32,837 nt of DNA from Gammaproteobacteria bacterium (GCA_018819105.1 JAHJQV010000064.1:1-32837), one strand, 5' to 3'; shown: positions 1-8,838, counted from the stretch's first letter. Translations and numbers: made by a program. The notes: a model not told the origin generated them from the sequence alone.

Positions 1-139
1 GGATAGTGGACAAATTCAGCGAGAAGGTCTCTGGAGCAGAGATCAAGGCAGATTCGGGGCAGCGCCGTGCAGCTGCATGTGGTGTGGAATGTGGAGCTTA
101 AACTCAAGTGGATTTTGTCTTGACTATGGGGTCCACTTT
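1..139. other. Left edge, no gene assigned
   Basis: I cannot assign a gene here. A heptamer AGTGGAC near position 5 and its reverse complement GTCCACT near position 131 face each other, which could be ends or remnants of an insertion sequence, but no transposase reading frame is recognisable. The block stops abruptly at about position 140, where similarity to the element near 15 kb begins. The assignment as an IS remnant is a guess. Confidence 0.2.
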
Positions 140-294
140 AGAGTGCTTTCCGGCTCGCCCTGCGGGAGCGCCCCTGAGGCTGCATTACGGCGTTGCAATC
201 CTTGTCAAGGGCTGGCCATTCACTGCGAATTACGCCTTGTACTGCAGCCTCAGGGACGCTCTGAATGTCATAGTATGACTGCCGGGGTGCACGA
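140..294 (-). repeat. Truncated, degenerate copy of the 32-bp-TIR element (family 1)
   Basis: Read on the minus strand this stretch aligns with the first ~165 bases of the element at 14939-15216. It keeps one terminal repeat (263-294, about 25 of 32 positions matching), the CCTGAGGCTGCA / TGCAGCCTCAGG inverted pair, and a nearly identical block of about 85 bases at 140-225. The other half of the element, including the second terminal repeat, is missing beyond position 140. The copy lies in opposite orientation to the 15-kb copy. Confidence 0.75.
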
Positions 295-594
295 GACCCA
301 GTCGCCGTCTTCCTGTGGCGGCAGTTCGGACTGCCTGACACGCGAATAGAAGTCATGGCGATGGCTGACGATCTGCTGCAACTCACCCAGCTGCAGCACC
401 TGAAAACCGGCTTCGCGAATATTGCGATGATCCTCGGTGGCTTCATTGCACCAGGTGTTGTGACCCACTGATCGACGCCACCAGCAGACTGAACAGCGCC
501 AGCCGGTGACGATAGAATTGCCTCAGAAACCCAGCTTGAGGATGGCGGCACCACTGTCCTGCACGGTAGCCTGAGGGGATTCAGGCAACTTCAT
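268..594 (-). pseudogene. Possible broken gene downstream of the hydroxyacid dehydrogenase
   Basis: A start codon at 594-592 overlaps the stop of the preceding dehydrogenase gene in an ATGA arrangement, as expected for a coupled downstream gene, but the frame stops after 23 codons (MKLPESPQATV...). Another frame just beyond it encodes a membrane-like stretch (FLRQFYRHRLALFSLL), and the first frame then reopens for 66 codons up to the repeat at 263-294, whose sequence supplies the last codons and the stop. This pattern suggests a gene broken by frameshifts and by the repeat element. I do not recognise the product; a chance arrangement of short open frames is also possible. Confidence 0.3.
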
Positions 595-1478
595 GCGTCA
601 GATTTTGCCAGAATCTGCTGCCGTTTCAGCCGGATCAGCGCGGAGATGTCCTGCGCGCCGTCGCCGGCCTGCTGACATTGCCGATAATCCGCCAGCGCCC
701 GTTCGATGCCATCAAGCACCAGGTTCTCGCTGGCTGCCAGGTGCTGCAGTATGCCCAGGTCCTTGATCAGCAGCTCCAGCTTGAAGCCGCGCTGACAGTC
801 ATCGGCCAGCATGGTGGCACCGCGCTGATCCAGAAACCAGTTGCCAGCGGCACCGTTGCGCAACACCTCCAGCAGCGCCTGGCGGGGCAGTTGCAGGTGT
901 TCAGCCAGCGCCAGACCTTCACAAACCGCCTCGGCAATGCCTGCCACCAGCACCTGATTGACAGCCTTGGTGGCCTGACCATTGCCGGCACCGCCCATGT
1001 GACTGATGCGTGCGGCATAGCATTGCAGCAGTGGTGTGACCTGCTGCAGCAGGCCGGCATCGCCACCAACCATGATTGACAGACTGCCCTTGTGGGCACC
1101 CTCCACGCCGCCGGACACCGGCGCGTCCAGCATGCCGGCACCCTGATCGGCGACCGCGGTCGCCAGCCGTCTGGCCGTGTTCGGAGCGATGCTGGAATGA
1201 TCCACGACAATGCTGCCCGGTTGCAGCACTGGCAGCATCTGCTCGATCAGCGCCGCCACATCGGCATCTGCCGACACGCACAGCATGATCACATTGCACG
1301 CAGCAGCCAGCGCTGCCGCATCAGCGGCCGCCGCTACGCCACTGTGCGCAGCCACGAACGCTGCCGATTTGTCGCTGCTGCGGTTGTACACCTGATGCAG
1401 GCACTGGCTGTGCGCCAGATGTGCCGCCATTGGTGCGCCCATGGCACCCAGCCCGATGAATCCGACGCGTGGGGTCAT
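591..1478 (-). CDS. NAD(P)-dependent oxidoreductase, 3-hydroxyisobutyrate dehydrogenase family
   Basis: This 295-residue protein has the full length of the beta-hydroxyacid dehydrogenase family (MmsB, GarR and relatives), which oxidises 3-hydroxyisobutyrate or reduces tartronate semialdehyde in the cytoplasm. The N-terminal Rossmann fold carries GFIGLGAMGAPMA at residues 6-18. A substrate-binding motif DAPVSGGVEGA lies near residue 118, and the catalytic lysine motif GNGQATKAVNQ lies near residue 165. The C-terminal helical domain contains FKLELLIKDL near residue 232. The substrate cannot be read from sequence; no valine-degradation or glyoxylate genes are adjacent. It follows speA on the same strand after a gap of about 209 bp that holds two hairpins, so it is probably transcribed separately. 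Confidence 0.85.
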   Translation of the reverse strand: MTPRVGFIGLGAMGAPMAAHLAHSQCLHQVYNRSSDKSAAFVAAHSGVAAAADAAALAAACNVIMLCVSADADVAALIEQMLPVLQPGSIVVDHSSIAPNTARRLATAVADQGAGMLDAPVSGGVEGAHKGSLSIMVGGDAGLLQQVTPLLQCYAARISHMGGAGNGQATKAVNQVLVAGIAEAVCEGLALAEHLQLPRQALLEVLRNGAAGNWFLDQRGATMLADDCQRGFKLELLIKDLGILQHLAASENLVLDGIERALADYRQCQQAGDGAQDISALIRLKRQQILAKSDA

Positions 1479-1503
1479 GTCAGCTCGGATTATTCATGAC
1501 ACG

Positions 1504-1549
1504 ACCGTCGCGAGACGGTTCCAGAGCCTGCCCCGGACTTGATCCGGGG
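1504..1549. other. Two hairpins between speA and the dehydrogenase gene
   Basis: The first hairpin is ACCGTC-GCGA-GACGGT (1504-1519). The second is CCCCGGACTTGATCCGGGG (1531-1549), with a 7-bp GC stem and a 5-base loop. Neither is followed by a T run on either strand, so an intrinsic terminator is uncertain. They may be repetitive extragenic palindromes or may protect the 3' end of the speA message. The remainder of the 1479-1687 gap shows no credible gene. Confidence 0.5.
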
Positions 1550-1687
1550 TGTTGTAGCCGTGGCGTTTCGCGACCGAGCGCACCGGAAACGTACTCGCCT
1601 GTACGGTGAGGATGCGCGACCGAACGAAACGGCGCGGATGCTGAGCTTGGGGCCGTCGCAGTAGGTTGGGTCATAAATAATCCGGGC

Positions 1688-3644
<1,957 letters not shown>

Positions 3645-3646
<2 letters not shown>

Positions 3647-3695
3647 TGTAGCTCAATGTACAATTCCAACTTAAATCATTGCCGAGGAATCCACC
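3645..3695. promoter_or_regulatory. Divergent speA/speE intergenic region with an inverted repeat
   Basis: About 50 bp separate the two start codons, so both promoters must overlap here or extend into the genes. An inverted repeat ATTGTA...TACAAT (3645-3650 and 3659-3664) sits next to the speA start and could be an operator. The speE ribosome-binding site GAGGAA lies at 3682-3687, eight bases before its ATG. I see no strong -35/-10 pair. Confidence 0.4.
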
Positions 3696-4556
3696 ATGCT
3701 GCCTGAAGATCAACTCTGGTTCACGGAATACCACGCGCCCGGTGGCATGGCGCAAAGCTGGCTGCTGCAGGCGGAAAAAATCGATGAACGTCGTTCGCCA
3801 TTTCAGCACATCGAGATTTACCAGACCGCCAGCTTCGGCAAGCTCATGGCCATCGACGGCTGTGTCATGCTCACCACGCGCGACAACTTCCTCTATCACG
3901 AGATGATGACCCACCCGGCGCTGTTCAGCCATCGTGGGCCGCAGCGGGTCGCCATCATCGGCGGCGGCGACTGCGGCGCTCTGCTGGAAGTGCTCAAACA
4001 TGACACGGTGCAACAGGTCACCCAGATCGACATCGATGAGCAGGTCACCCGTCTGGCAGAAATCCATTTTCCCGAACTGACCCGGGGCAACGACGATCCA
4101 CGCGCAAATCTGCTGTTCGACGATGGTCTGGCCTGGATTCGCGATGCCGAGAGCGACAGCCTGGATGTGATCATCATTGACTCCACCGATCCGATCGGAC
4201 CGGCTGAAGGTCTGTTCGGGCCACAGTTTATTGCCGACTGCTTCCGCGCACTGAAACCCGGCGGCGTGATCGTCCAGCAAAGCGAATCGCCACTGATACA
4301 TCAAGCGCTGATCAAAGGCATTCGCGACAACATGCGCGCAGCCGGAGCCGGCGATCTGCGCACACTGGGCTTTCCACAACCCTGCTATCCCAGCGGCTGG
4401 TGGTCGGCGACGCTGGCCATCAAAGGCGAAGGATCGCTGGATGCGTTCCGCCATGCTGACGCCAGCAACAAGGCGTTTGACACCTTGTACTACAACGCCG
4501 AACTGCATCGTGGTGGCCTCAGTGAGCCGGCTTTTTTGCGCGCTGCCCTGGAATGA
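3696..4556 (+). CDS. speE: Polyamine aminopropyltransferase (spermidine synthase) SpeE
   Basis: SpeE transfers an aminopropyl group from decarboxylated S-adenosylmethionine to putrescine, giving spermidine and methylthioadenosine. The 286-residue protein has the normal length and order: an N-terminal beta domain (WFTEYHAPGG...), the HIEIYQTASFGKLMAIDG segment, the cofactor loop AIIGGGDCGALLEVLKH (about residues 86-102), the acidic IDIDEQV strand that binds the nucleoside, and the catalytic IIDSTDPIGPA loop near residue 160. PCYPSGWWS near residue 230 is also typical. The ATG at 3696 follows a good ribosome-binding site. SpeD is absent from the window. Downstream there is no obvious T-tailed terminator, only the GC-rich repeat array. 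Confidence 0.96.
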   Translation: MLPEDQLWFTEYHAPGGMAQSWLLQAEKIDERRSPFQHIEIYQTASFGKLMAIDGCVMLTTRDNFLYHEMMTHPALFSHRGPQRVAIIGGGDCGALLEVLKHDTVQQVTQIDIDEQVTRLAEIHFPELTRGNDDPRANLLFDDGLAWIRDAESDSLDVIIIDSTDPIGPAEGLFGPQFIADCFRALKPGGVIVQQSESPLIHQALIKGIRDNMRAAGAGDLRTLGFPQPCYPSGWWSATLAIKGEGSLDAFRHADASNKAFDTLYYNAELHRGGLSEPAFLRAALE

Positions 4557-4620
4557 AACGACTCCTGGCGCTGCCCGTCTGGCGATGATGGTCAATCTGT
4601 CAGCACCGATTGTCAGAACA

Positions 4621-5442
4621 CCCCTTCCCCCGCGAGCGAGGGAAGGCTGGAATGGGGGCGACCAGACTGCGGGGCATGGCTGAGGGCCCAGAGCAGCCTG
4701 ACAACCTGGCCCCCACCCCGACCCTCCCCCCTCACGGGGGAGGGAGATTCCAGCCTGCGGTAAATGATCACTCCGAATACCTCTTCCTCCGCAATCAGAA
4801 TGGCTCGGAACCTAACTGAATGGCTCGGATCTCCCCTTCCCTCGCGATCAGAGCGGCTCGAAACCTTACCGGATGGCTCGGAACACTCCTTCCCTCGCGA
4901 TCAGAGTGGCCCGAAACCATACTGGATGGCTCGGAACACCCCTTCCCCTGTGAGCGGGGGAAGGTTGGGATGGGGGCGACCAGACCAGTGGGACATGGCT
5001 GAGGACTCAGAGCAGCCTGACAGCCTCACCCCCACCCCGCCCCTCCCCCGCTCACGGGGGAGGGAGATTCCAGCCTGCGGTAAATGATCACTCCGAATAC
5101 CTCTTCCTCCGCAATCAGAATGGCTCGGAACCTAACTGAATGGCTCGGATCTCCCCTTCCCTCGCGATCAGAGCGGCTCGAAACCTAACTGGATGGCTCG
5201 GAACACTCCTTCCCTCGCGATCAGAGTGGCTCGAAACCATACTGGATGGCTCGGAACACCCCTTCCCTCACGATCAGAGCGGCGCGAAACCTAACTGGAT
5301 GGCTCGGAACACCCCTTCCCCTGCGAGCCGGGGAAGGTTGGGATGGGGGCAGCCAGACCAGCGGGGCGTGGCTGAGAGCCTAGAACTGCCTGACGGCCTC
5401 ACCCCCACCCTGACCCTCCCCCGCGAGCGGGGGGGGGGGGGG
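4621..5442. repeat. Compound tandem repeat array (53-bp unit within a larger unit of about 320 bp)
   Basis: The region is built from a 53-bp unit beginning TGGCTCGGA, found at 4821, 4874 and 4927 and again at 5141, 5194, 5247 and 5300, set between three GC-rich hairpin blocks starting near 4621, 4939 and 5312. Positions 4741 onward repeat at 5061 onward with an exact offset of 320 bp, and the second unit is longer by one extra 53-bp copy. Each hairpin block carries paired CCCTTCCCC/GGGGAAGG and CCCTCCCCC/GGGGGAGGG arms. Short open frames here repeat with the DNA and are not genes. The array ends in a run of 14 G at 5429-5442. Confidence 0.9.
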
Positions 5443-5478
5443 ATTCCAGCTGCGGCAATTCTCCTTATCTCACATACG

Positions 5479-5518
5479 AAAAAACCGGCTCTCACTTAAG
5501 CTAAGAGCCGGTTTTTTT
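5479..5518. terminator. Bidirectional intrinsic terminator, copy 1
   Basis: A run of six A, the stem CCGGCTCT / AGAGCCGG (5485-5492 and 5504-5511) and a run of seven T form a terminator that would work on both strands. It is a near duplicate of the terminator at 5658-5699. Confidence 0.85.
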
Positions 5519-5523
5519 ATTCG

Positions 5524-5542
5524 TGGTCGGGGTGAGAGGATT
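5524..5542 (-). other. Duplicated 3' end of tRNA-Pro
   Basis: TGGTCGGGGTGAGAGGATT repeats exactly the last 19 bases (CCA tail, acceptor strand, part of the T arm) of the intact tRNA-Pro at 5706-5782. The remainder of a tRNA is absent. Together with the flanking terminator the duplicated block spans about 5471-5542 and 5649-5724. Confidence 0.85.
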
Positions 5543-5546
5543 GGAT

Positions 5547-5615
5547 GATGACGTCGTCATAACCCTCGCTGCGCTCGGGCGAGCTGAAGCTCGCCCCGCT
5601 GCACAAGTGCAGCGG
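5547..5615. repeat. Cluster of three hairpins between the duplicated blocks
   Basis: Within the segment enclosed by the two duplicated blocks lie three palindromes: ATGACGTCGTCAT; GGGCGAGCT-GA-AGCTCGCCC (5577-5596), a perfect 9-bp stem; and CCGCTGCAC-AA-GTGCAGCGG (5596-5615), also a perfect 9-bp stem. No gene is present. The arrangement resembles extragenic palindromic repeats. Confidence 0.7.
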
Positions 5616-5657
5616 TGAACCTCTGATTCGGTTCCATTTTCCCTGATTCCACAAACG

Positions 5658-5699
5658 AAAAAACCGGCTCTCACTTGAGGTGAGAGAGCCGGCTTTTTT
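5658..5699. terminator. Bidirectional intrinsic terminator of tRNA-Pro, copy 2
   Basis: Six A, the stem CCGGCTCTCAC with GTGAGAGAGCCGG (a two-base bulge) and six T. On the minus strand it lies immediately after the tRNA-Pro 3' end, so it is the natural terminator of that gene. Confidence 0.88.
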
Positions 5700-5705
5700 C
5701 ATTCG

Positions 5706-5782
5706 TGGTCGGGGTGAGAGGATTCGAACCTCCGGCCCCTGCCTCCCGAAGGCAGTGCTCTACCAGGCTGAGCTACACCCCG
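5706..5782 (-). tRNA. tRNA-Pro(CGG)
   Basis: The 77-base gene on the minus strand folds as a full cloverleaf with encoded CCA. The acceptor begins CGGGGTG and pairs with CACCCCG. The D-arm is AGCTCAGCCTGGTAGAGC, the anticodon stem CTGCC/GGCAG encloses the loop TTCGGGA, giving anticodon CGG, and the T-arm contains GGTTCGAATCC. The T-arm and anticodon loop match the proline family. An intrinsic terminator follows at once, and a partial duplicate of its 3' end lies about 180 bp downstream. Confidence 0.96.
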
Positions 5783-5876
5783 AATAAGATGGCACGTCAA
5801 GACCCGAACTGGGCGGAAACAGCTTGCGAACGATGACCGCAGCAAACTGTCATGGCTGTCGTGACTCCAATGGGCC

Positions 5877-5905
5877 ATTGTATAAGAATGTAACAGCGCC
5901 AGCAA
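5877..5905 (-). promoter_or_regulatory. Likely tRNA-Pro promoter
   Basis: On the minus strand, TTGCTG (5905-5900) and TACAAT (5882-5877) are separated by 17 bp, about 95 bp before the mature tRNA 5' end. The -10 matches five of six consensus bases and the -35 matches three. Confidence 0.45.
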
Positions 5906-5946
5906 TGTCCATGTGTGCATGCATGACCCATGGCACGGTCAAGACG

Positions 5947-5974
5947 CTAGACTTCGTCAACGTGCGGGTATAAT
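5947..5974 (+). promoter_or_regulatory. Likely mla operon promoter
   Basis: A perfect TATAAT at 5969-5974 lies about 110 bp before the chosen mlaF start. No convincing -35 is visible; CTAGAC at 5947-5952 is the best candidate, with a 16-bp spacer. Transcription from here would include the hairpin at 6019-6046 in the leader. Confidence 0.5.
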
Positions 5975-6018
5975 GCCCGGTCTGCCATGACGCGATCAAC
6001 CCGGTGCTTTGCCGGTCT

Positions 6019-6046
6019 GCAGGCATGGCTAACTGGCCATGCCTGC
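6019..6046 (+). promoter_or_regulatory. Perfect 11-bp hairpin in the mla leader
   Basis: GCAGGCATGGC (6019-6029), a six-base loop, and GCCATGCCTGC (6036-6046) are exact reverse complements. There is no T run after it, so it is not a classical terminator. It contains an in-frame ATG (6025) that would be buried in the stem, which argues against that codon as the mlaF start. Confidence 0.7.
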
Positions 6047-6081
6047 TGCCAGCCTCTGCAGGAACCAAACGGAACCCATAC

Positions 6082-6909
6082 GTGACCACAAGCACTCAGC
6101 AACAGGATGCATCCACCACAGACAGTTTCATCAGTCTGCGCGATGTGGTGTTCCGTCACGATACCCGCAACATTCTGGATGGACTCAATCTGGACATTGC
6201 ACAGGGCTCGGTGGTGGCCATCCTCGGCCCCAGCGGAGTGGGCAAAAGCACCATTCTGAAACTGATCACCGGACAGATCAGGCCGGTCAGCGGCACCATC
6301 ACGGTGAATCGCCAGCGCGTAGATCAGTTGTCCGGTACACAGCTCAACCGCTACCGCAAAACGCTTGGTGTGATGCTGCAGAACAGCGCCTTGCTGACCG
6401 ACATGACGGTGTTTGAAAACGTTGCCCTGCCGGTCCGGGAACACACACGCCTGCCGGAACCGGTGATCCGCCGACTGGTGCTGAGCAAGCTGCAGGCGGT
6501 GGGGCTGCGCGGCAGCATCGACATGCTGCCACGCGAGCTGTCCGGCGGCATGGCGCGACGGGTGGCGCTGGCGCGCGCGCTGGTACTGGATCCGGAACTG
6601 GTGCTGTACGACGAACCCTTTACCGGCCTGGACCCGATCGCTGCCGCCACGGTCAGCAAACTGATCCGCCACGTCAATGAGGCGCTGAATGTGACCAGCG
6701 TGGTGATCACCCATGACGTGGATCGCATGCAGGGCCTGATCGACTGCGCCCACATCATGATCGGCGGCAAAATTGCCGCCAGCGGCACCCCGGCCCAGCT
6801 GGCAGCGGACGAAACACCAATGATCCGACAGTTTATGCAGGGGCTGGCCGATGGCCCGGTACCGTTTCACTATCCGGCTCCGGATCTGGCTGAGGACCTG
6901 TTGCAATGA
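6082..6909 (+). CDS. mlaF: Phospholipid ABC transporter ATP-binding protein MlaF
   Basis: MlaF is the ATPase of the inner-membrane MlaFEDB complex that moves phospholipids between the inner and outer membranes to maintain outer-membrane asymmetry. With the GTG start at 6082 it has 275 residues, close to the family's ~270. Walker A is ILGPSGVGKST (about 48-58), the signature is LSGGMARRVALARA, Walker B is LVLYDEPFTGLDP, and the switch histidine lies in VVITHDVDRMQ. Alternative starts are ATG 6025 and GTG 6004 in the same frame; they add residues that look like untranslated leader and lie in or before the hairpin at 6019-6046. The gene overlaps mlaE by four bases (ATGA), so the two are probably translationally coupled. 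Confidence 0.94.
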   Translation: MTTSTQQQDASTTDSFISLRDVVFRHDTRNILDGLNLDIAQGSVVAILGPSGVGKSTILKLITGQIRPVSGTITVNRQRVDQLSGTQLNRYRKTLGVMLQNSALLTDMTVFENVALPVREHTRLPEPVIRRLVLSKLQAVGLRGSIDMLPRELSGGMARRVALARALVLDPELVLYDEPFTGLDPIAAATVSKLIRHVNEALNVTSVVITHDVDRMQGLIDCAHIMIGGKIAASGTPAQLAADETPMIRQFMQGLADGPVPFHYPAPDLAEDLLQ

Positions 6910-7685
6910 ACAAGTACGAGCACGATGCCGGGCTCAGCCTGAACCTGAGCCGACAGCTGGCCGACCTGGGCAGTTGCGGCCTGTTTTTGCCACAGATCCT
7001 GCTGCGCATCCGCCCCAGCCTGAAACAGCTGGGCAACGTCATGCGCCAGCTGTATTTCGTCGGCACCCGCTCGATGATCATCATCCTGACCAGCGGTTTT
7101 TTCATAGGTCTGGTCATTGCCCTGCAGGGTTACAACACGCTGGTGCAGTTCGGTGCCAGCGAGTCGCTGGGTGCGGTGGTGGCCCTGTCGCTGTTTCGCG
7201 AACTGGGGCCGGTGCTGACCGCGCTGTTGTTCACCGGACGTGCCGGCACTTCCATTGCTGCCGAAATCGGCCTGATGAAGGCCACCGAACAACTGGATGC
7301 GCTGGAGCTGATGGCGATTGATCCGGTCGAACGCATTGTGCTGCCGCGCTTTATCGCAGCCGTCATTGCCGTACCGCTGCTGACCGCCATGTTCAACCTG
7401 TTGGCGGTCACCGGCGCCTACCTGTTCGCCGTGGAATGGGTGAACCTGGATCCGGGCCTGTTCTGGGGACGCATGATCTCTGCGGTGGATCTGGGGCCGG
7501 ACTACCTCTCAGGCGTTTACAAAAGCGTGGTTTTTGGTATCGTCATTGCCCTGGTGTCGGTGTTTCAGGGCTACAATGCCGAGCCCACCGGACGCGGCGT
7601 CGCCGTGGCAACAACTCAAACCGTCATTGTCAGTTCCATACTGATACTGATTCTGGACTTCATCCTTACAGCTTTGCTGATCTGA
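6906..7685 (+). CDS. mlaE: Phospholipid ABC transporter permease MlaE
   Basis: MlaE is the membrane permease of the MlaFEDB lipid transporter. The 259-residue length equals that of the family. Hydrophobic segments begin with MIIILTSGFFIGLVIALQGY near residue 57 and end with SSILILILDFILTALLI at the C-terminus. The conserved coupling region RELGPVLTALLFTGRAGTSIAAEIGLMKATEQLDAL occupies the centre; its EQLDAL segment is a hallmark of MlaE/YrbE permeases. The start overlaps the end of mlaF (ATGA), and mlaD follows 17 bp after the stop. Confidence 0.96.
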   Translation: MNKYEHDAGLSLNLSRQLADLGSCGLFLPQILLRIRPSLKQLGNVMRQLYFVGTRSMIIILTSGFFIGLVIALQGYNTLVQFGASESLGAVVALSLFRELGPVLTALLFTGRAGTSIAAEIGLMKATEQLDALELMAIDPVERIVLPRFIAAVIAVPLLTAMFNLLAVTGAYLFAVEWVNLDPGLFWGRMISAVDLGPDYLSGVYKSVVFGIVIALVSVFQGYNAEPTGRGVAVATTQTVIVSSILILILDFILTALLI

Positions 7686-7702
7686 CCCTGTGGAACCTGC
7701 TC

Positions 7703-8176
7703 ATGCGATCTAGACACACCGTAGAACTGACCGCCGGACTGTTCATGCTGCTGGGGCTGGCGGCGTTGCTGTTTCTGGCTTTCGAGGCCACCGATGTGGG
7801 CAGTTACTCTGCCGGCAAGGCTTACCAGATCAAGGCCCGTTTCACCAACATCGGCGACCTCAAACCCCGCGCACCGGTGGCCATGGCCGGCGTCACCATC
7901 GGCGACGTGAAATCCATCACCCTGGATCCGGTCACCTATGAGGCCGAGGTGATCATGAACATCGATGCCAAATACGCCGAGCTGCCCACCGACACCTCGG
8001 CCGGCATCTACACCAAGGGCATTCTTGGTGACAAGTACATCGAGCTGGAGCCGGGCGGATCCCCGGACATGCTGCAGGATGGCGACCAGCTGTTCATCAC
8101 CAACTCGGCGGTGGTGCTGGAAAAACTGGTCAGCAAATATCTCTTCAACAGCGAAGACGACGAGGAGCAGGAATGA
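7703..8176 (+). CDS. mlaD: Outer-membrane lipid asymmetry protein MlaD (MCE domain)
   Basis: MlaD is the periplasmic MCE-domain ring subunit anchored to the MlaFEB transporter, forming a channel for lipids between the inner membrane and MlaC. From ATG 7703 it has 157 residues, shorter than the ~183 of the E. coli protein. One N-terminal membrane helix (TAGLFMLLGLAALLFLAF) is followed by the MCE domain with RFTNIGDLKPRAPVAMAGV and a central AGIYTKGILGDKYIELEPGG segment. The tail is short and acidic (EDDEEQE). The open frame runs further upstream inside mlaE, but that extension has no MlaD similarity. It overlaps mlaC by four bases. Confidence 0.95.
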   Translation: MRSRHTVELTAGLFMLLGLAALLFLAFEATDVGSYSAGKAYQIKARFTNIGDLKPRAPVAMAGVTIGDVKSITLDPVTYEAEVIMNIDAKYAELPTDTSAGIYTKGILGDKYIELEPGGSPDMLQDGDQLFITNSAVVLEKLVSKYLFNSEDDEEQE

Positions 8177-8838
8177 GCATCGACACCAACATCGAGCGTT
8201 TTCGCCGCAGCATGCTCATCAGCCTGCTGCTGATCAGCGCAGTCTGCGGCAATGCCCATGCCGCCGACATCAACTATCAGGCAGAACCGGTGGAGCTGGT
8301 GCGCCAGGTCTCGGAAGAACTGTTCGAGCGCATCGACAGCCATCGCGCGGTCTATGAGCAGGACCAGCAGCAGCTGGAACAGATGATTCGCGAGGTGTTC
8401 CTGCCGCTGTTGAACGAGCGCTTTTCGGCCAGGCTGATTCTGGGCAAGCACTCGCGCGGACTCAGTGACACCCAGATCAATGATTTCGCTGACGCGCTGA
8501 TGAATCAGCTGCTGGGCAGTTATGCCAGTGGCCTGCTGGAGTTCGAGTCGCGCGATCAGGTGCAGGTACTGCCGCTGCGTGGCGACAACAGCGAGCGCAT
8601 GACCCGCGTGCAGACGCGCATCACACTGGACAGCGGCGAAAAGGCACCGGTGGATTATGTGCTGCGCAAATTCGATGACCGCTGGCAGGCCTTTGACGTC
8701 ATCGTCGAGGGCATCTCCTATGTCGCCACCTACCGCAACCAGTTCAACGAGGAAATCAGCGCCGATGGCTTTGACCAGGTGCTGCAACGCCTGCAAAAAG
8801 GTGAGTTGCAACTGGAAAAGGCCAACGACGATGACTGA
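8173..8838 (+). CDS. mlaC: Periplasmic phospholipid shuttle MlaC
   Basis: MlaC carries single phospholipids across the periplasm between the MlaA-porin complex and MlaFEDB. The 221-residue precursor has an N-terminal signal peptide with a hydrophobic core (MLISLLLISAVCG) and a likely cleavage after NAHA. The mature part shows the MlaC/Ttg2D pattern: QVSEELFERIDSHR, REVFLPLLNERFSARLILGK, RVQTRITLDSGEKAPVDYVLRK, WQAFDVIVEGISYVATYRNQF. The start overlaps mlaD by four bases; the end overlaps mlaB by eight. Confidence 0.94.
   Translation: MSIDTNIERFRRSMLISLLLISAVCGNAHAADINYQAEPVELVRQVSEELFERIDSHRAVYEQDQQQLEQMIREVFLPLLNERFSARLILGKHSRGLSDTQINDFADALMNQLLGSYASGLLEFESRDQVQVLPLRGDNSERMTRVQTRITLDSGEKAPVDYVLRKFDDRWQAFDVIVEGISYVATYRNQFNEEISADGFDQVLQRLQKGELQLEKANDDD

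Noticed and set aside
77-349. 90-codon plus-strand frame at the left edge
   Set aside because: Most of it is the truncated family-1 element; the equivalent frame is not conserved in the other copy.
3782-4000. GGGDCG in SpeE as an abnormal cofactor loop
   Set aside because: A cysteine at this position is, as far as I recall, a common variant among bacterial spermidine synthases, and all other catalytic residues are present.
4821-5352. CRISPR-like array
   Set aside because: The 53-bp units are contiguous without unique spacers, and no cas genes are in the window.
4764-5499. Several 60-119 codon frames in the tandem array
   Set aside because: They repeat with the DNA period, differ only by unit number, and have no ribosome-binding sites or protein similarity.
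5524-5542. A second tRNA gene
   Set aside because: Only the last 19 bases of tRNA-Pro are present; no D-arm or anticodon arm precedes them.
7436-7702. N-terminal extension of MlaD
   Set aside because: The open frame extends upstream into mlaE, but the extra residues have no MCE-protein character and the ATG at 7703 gives the normal membrane anchor.
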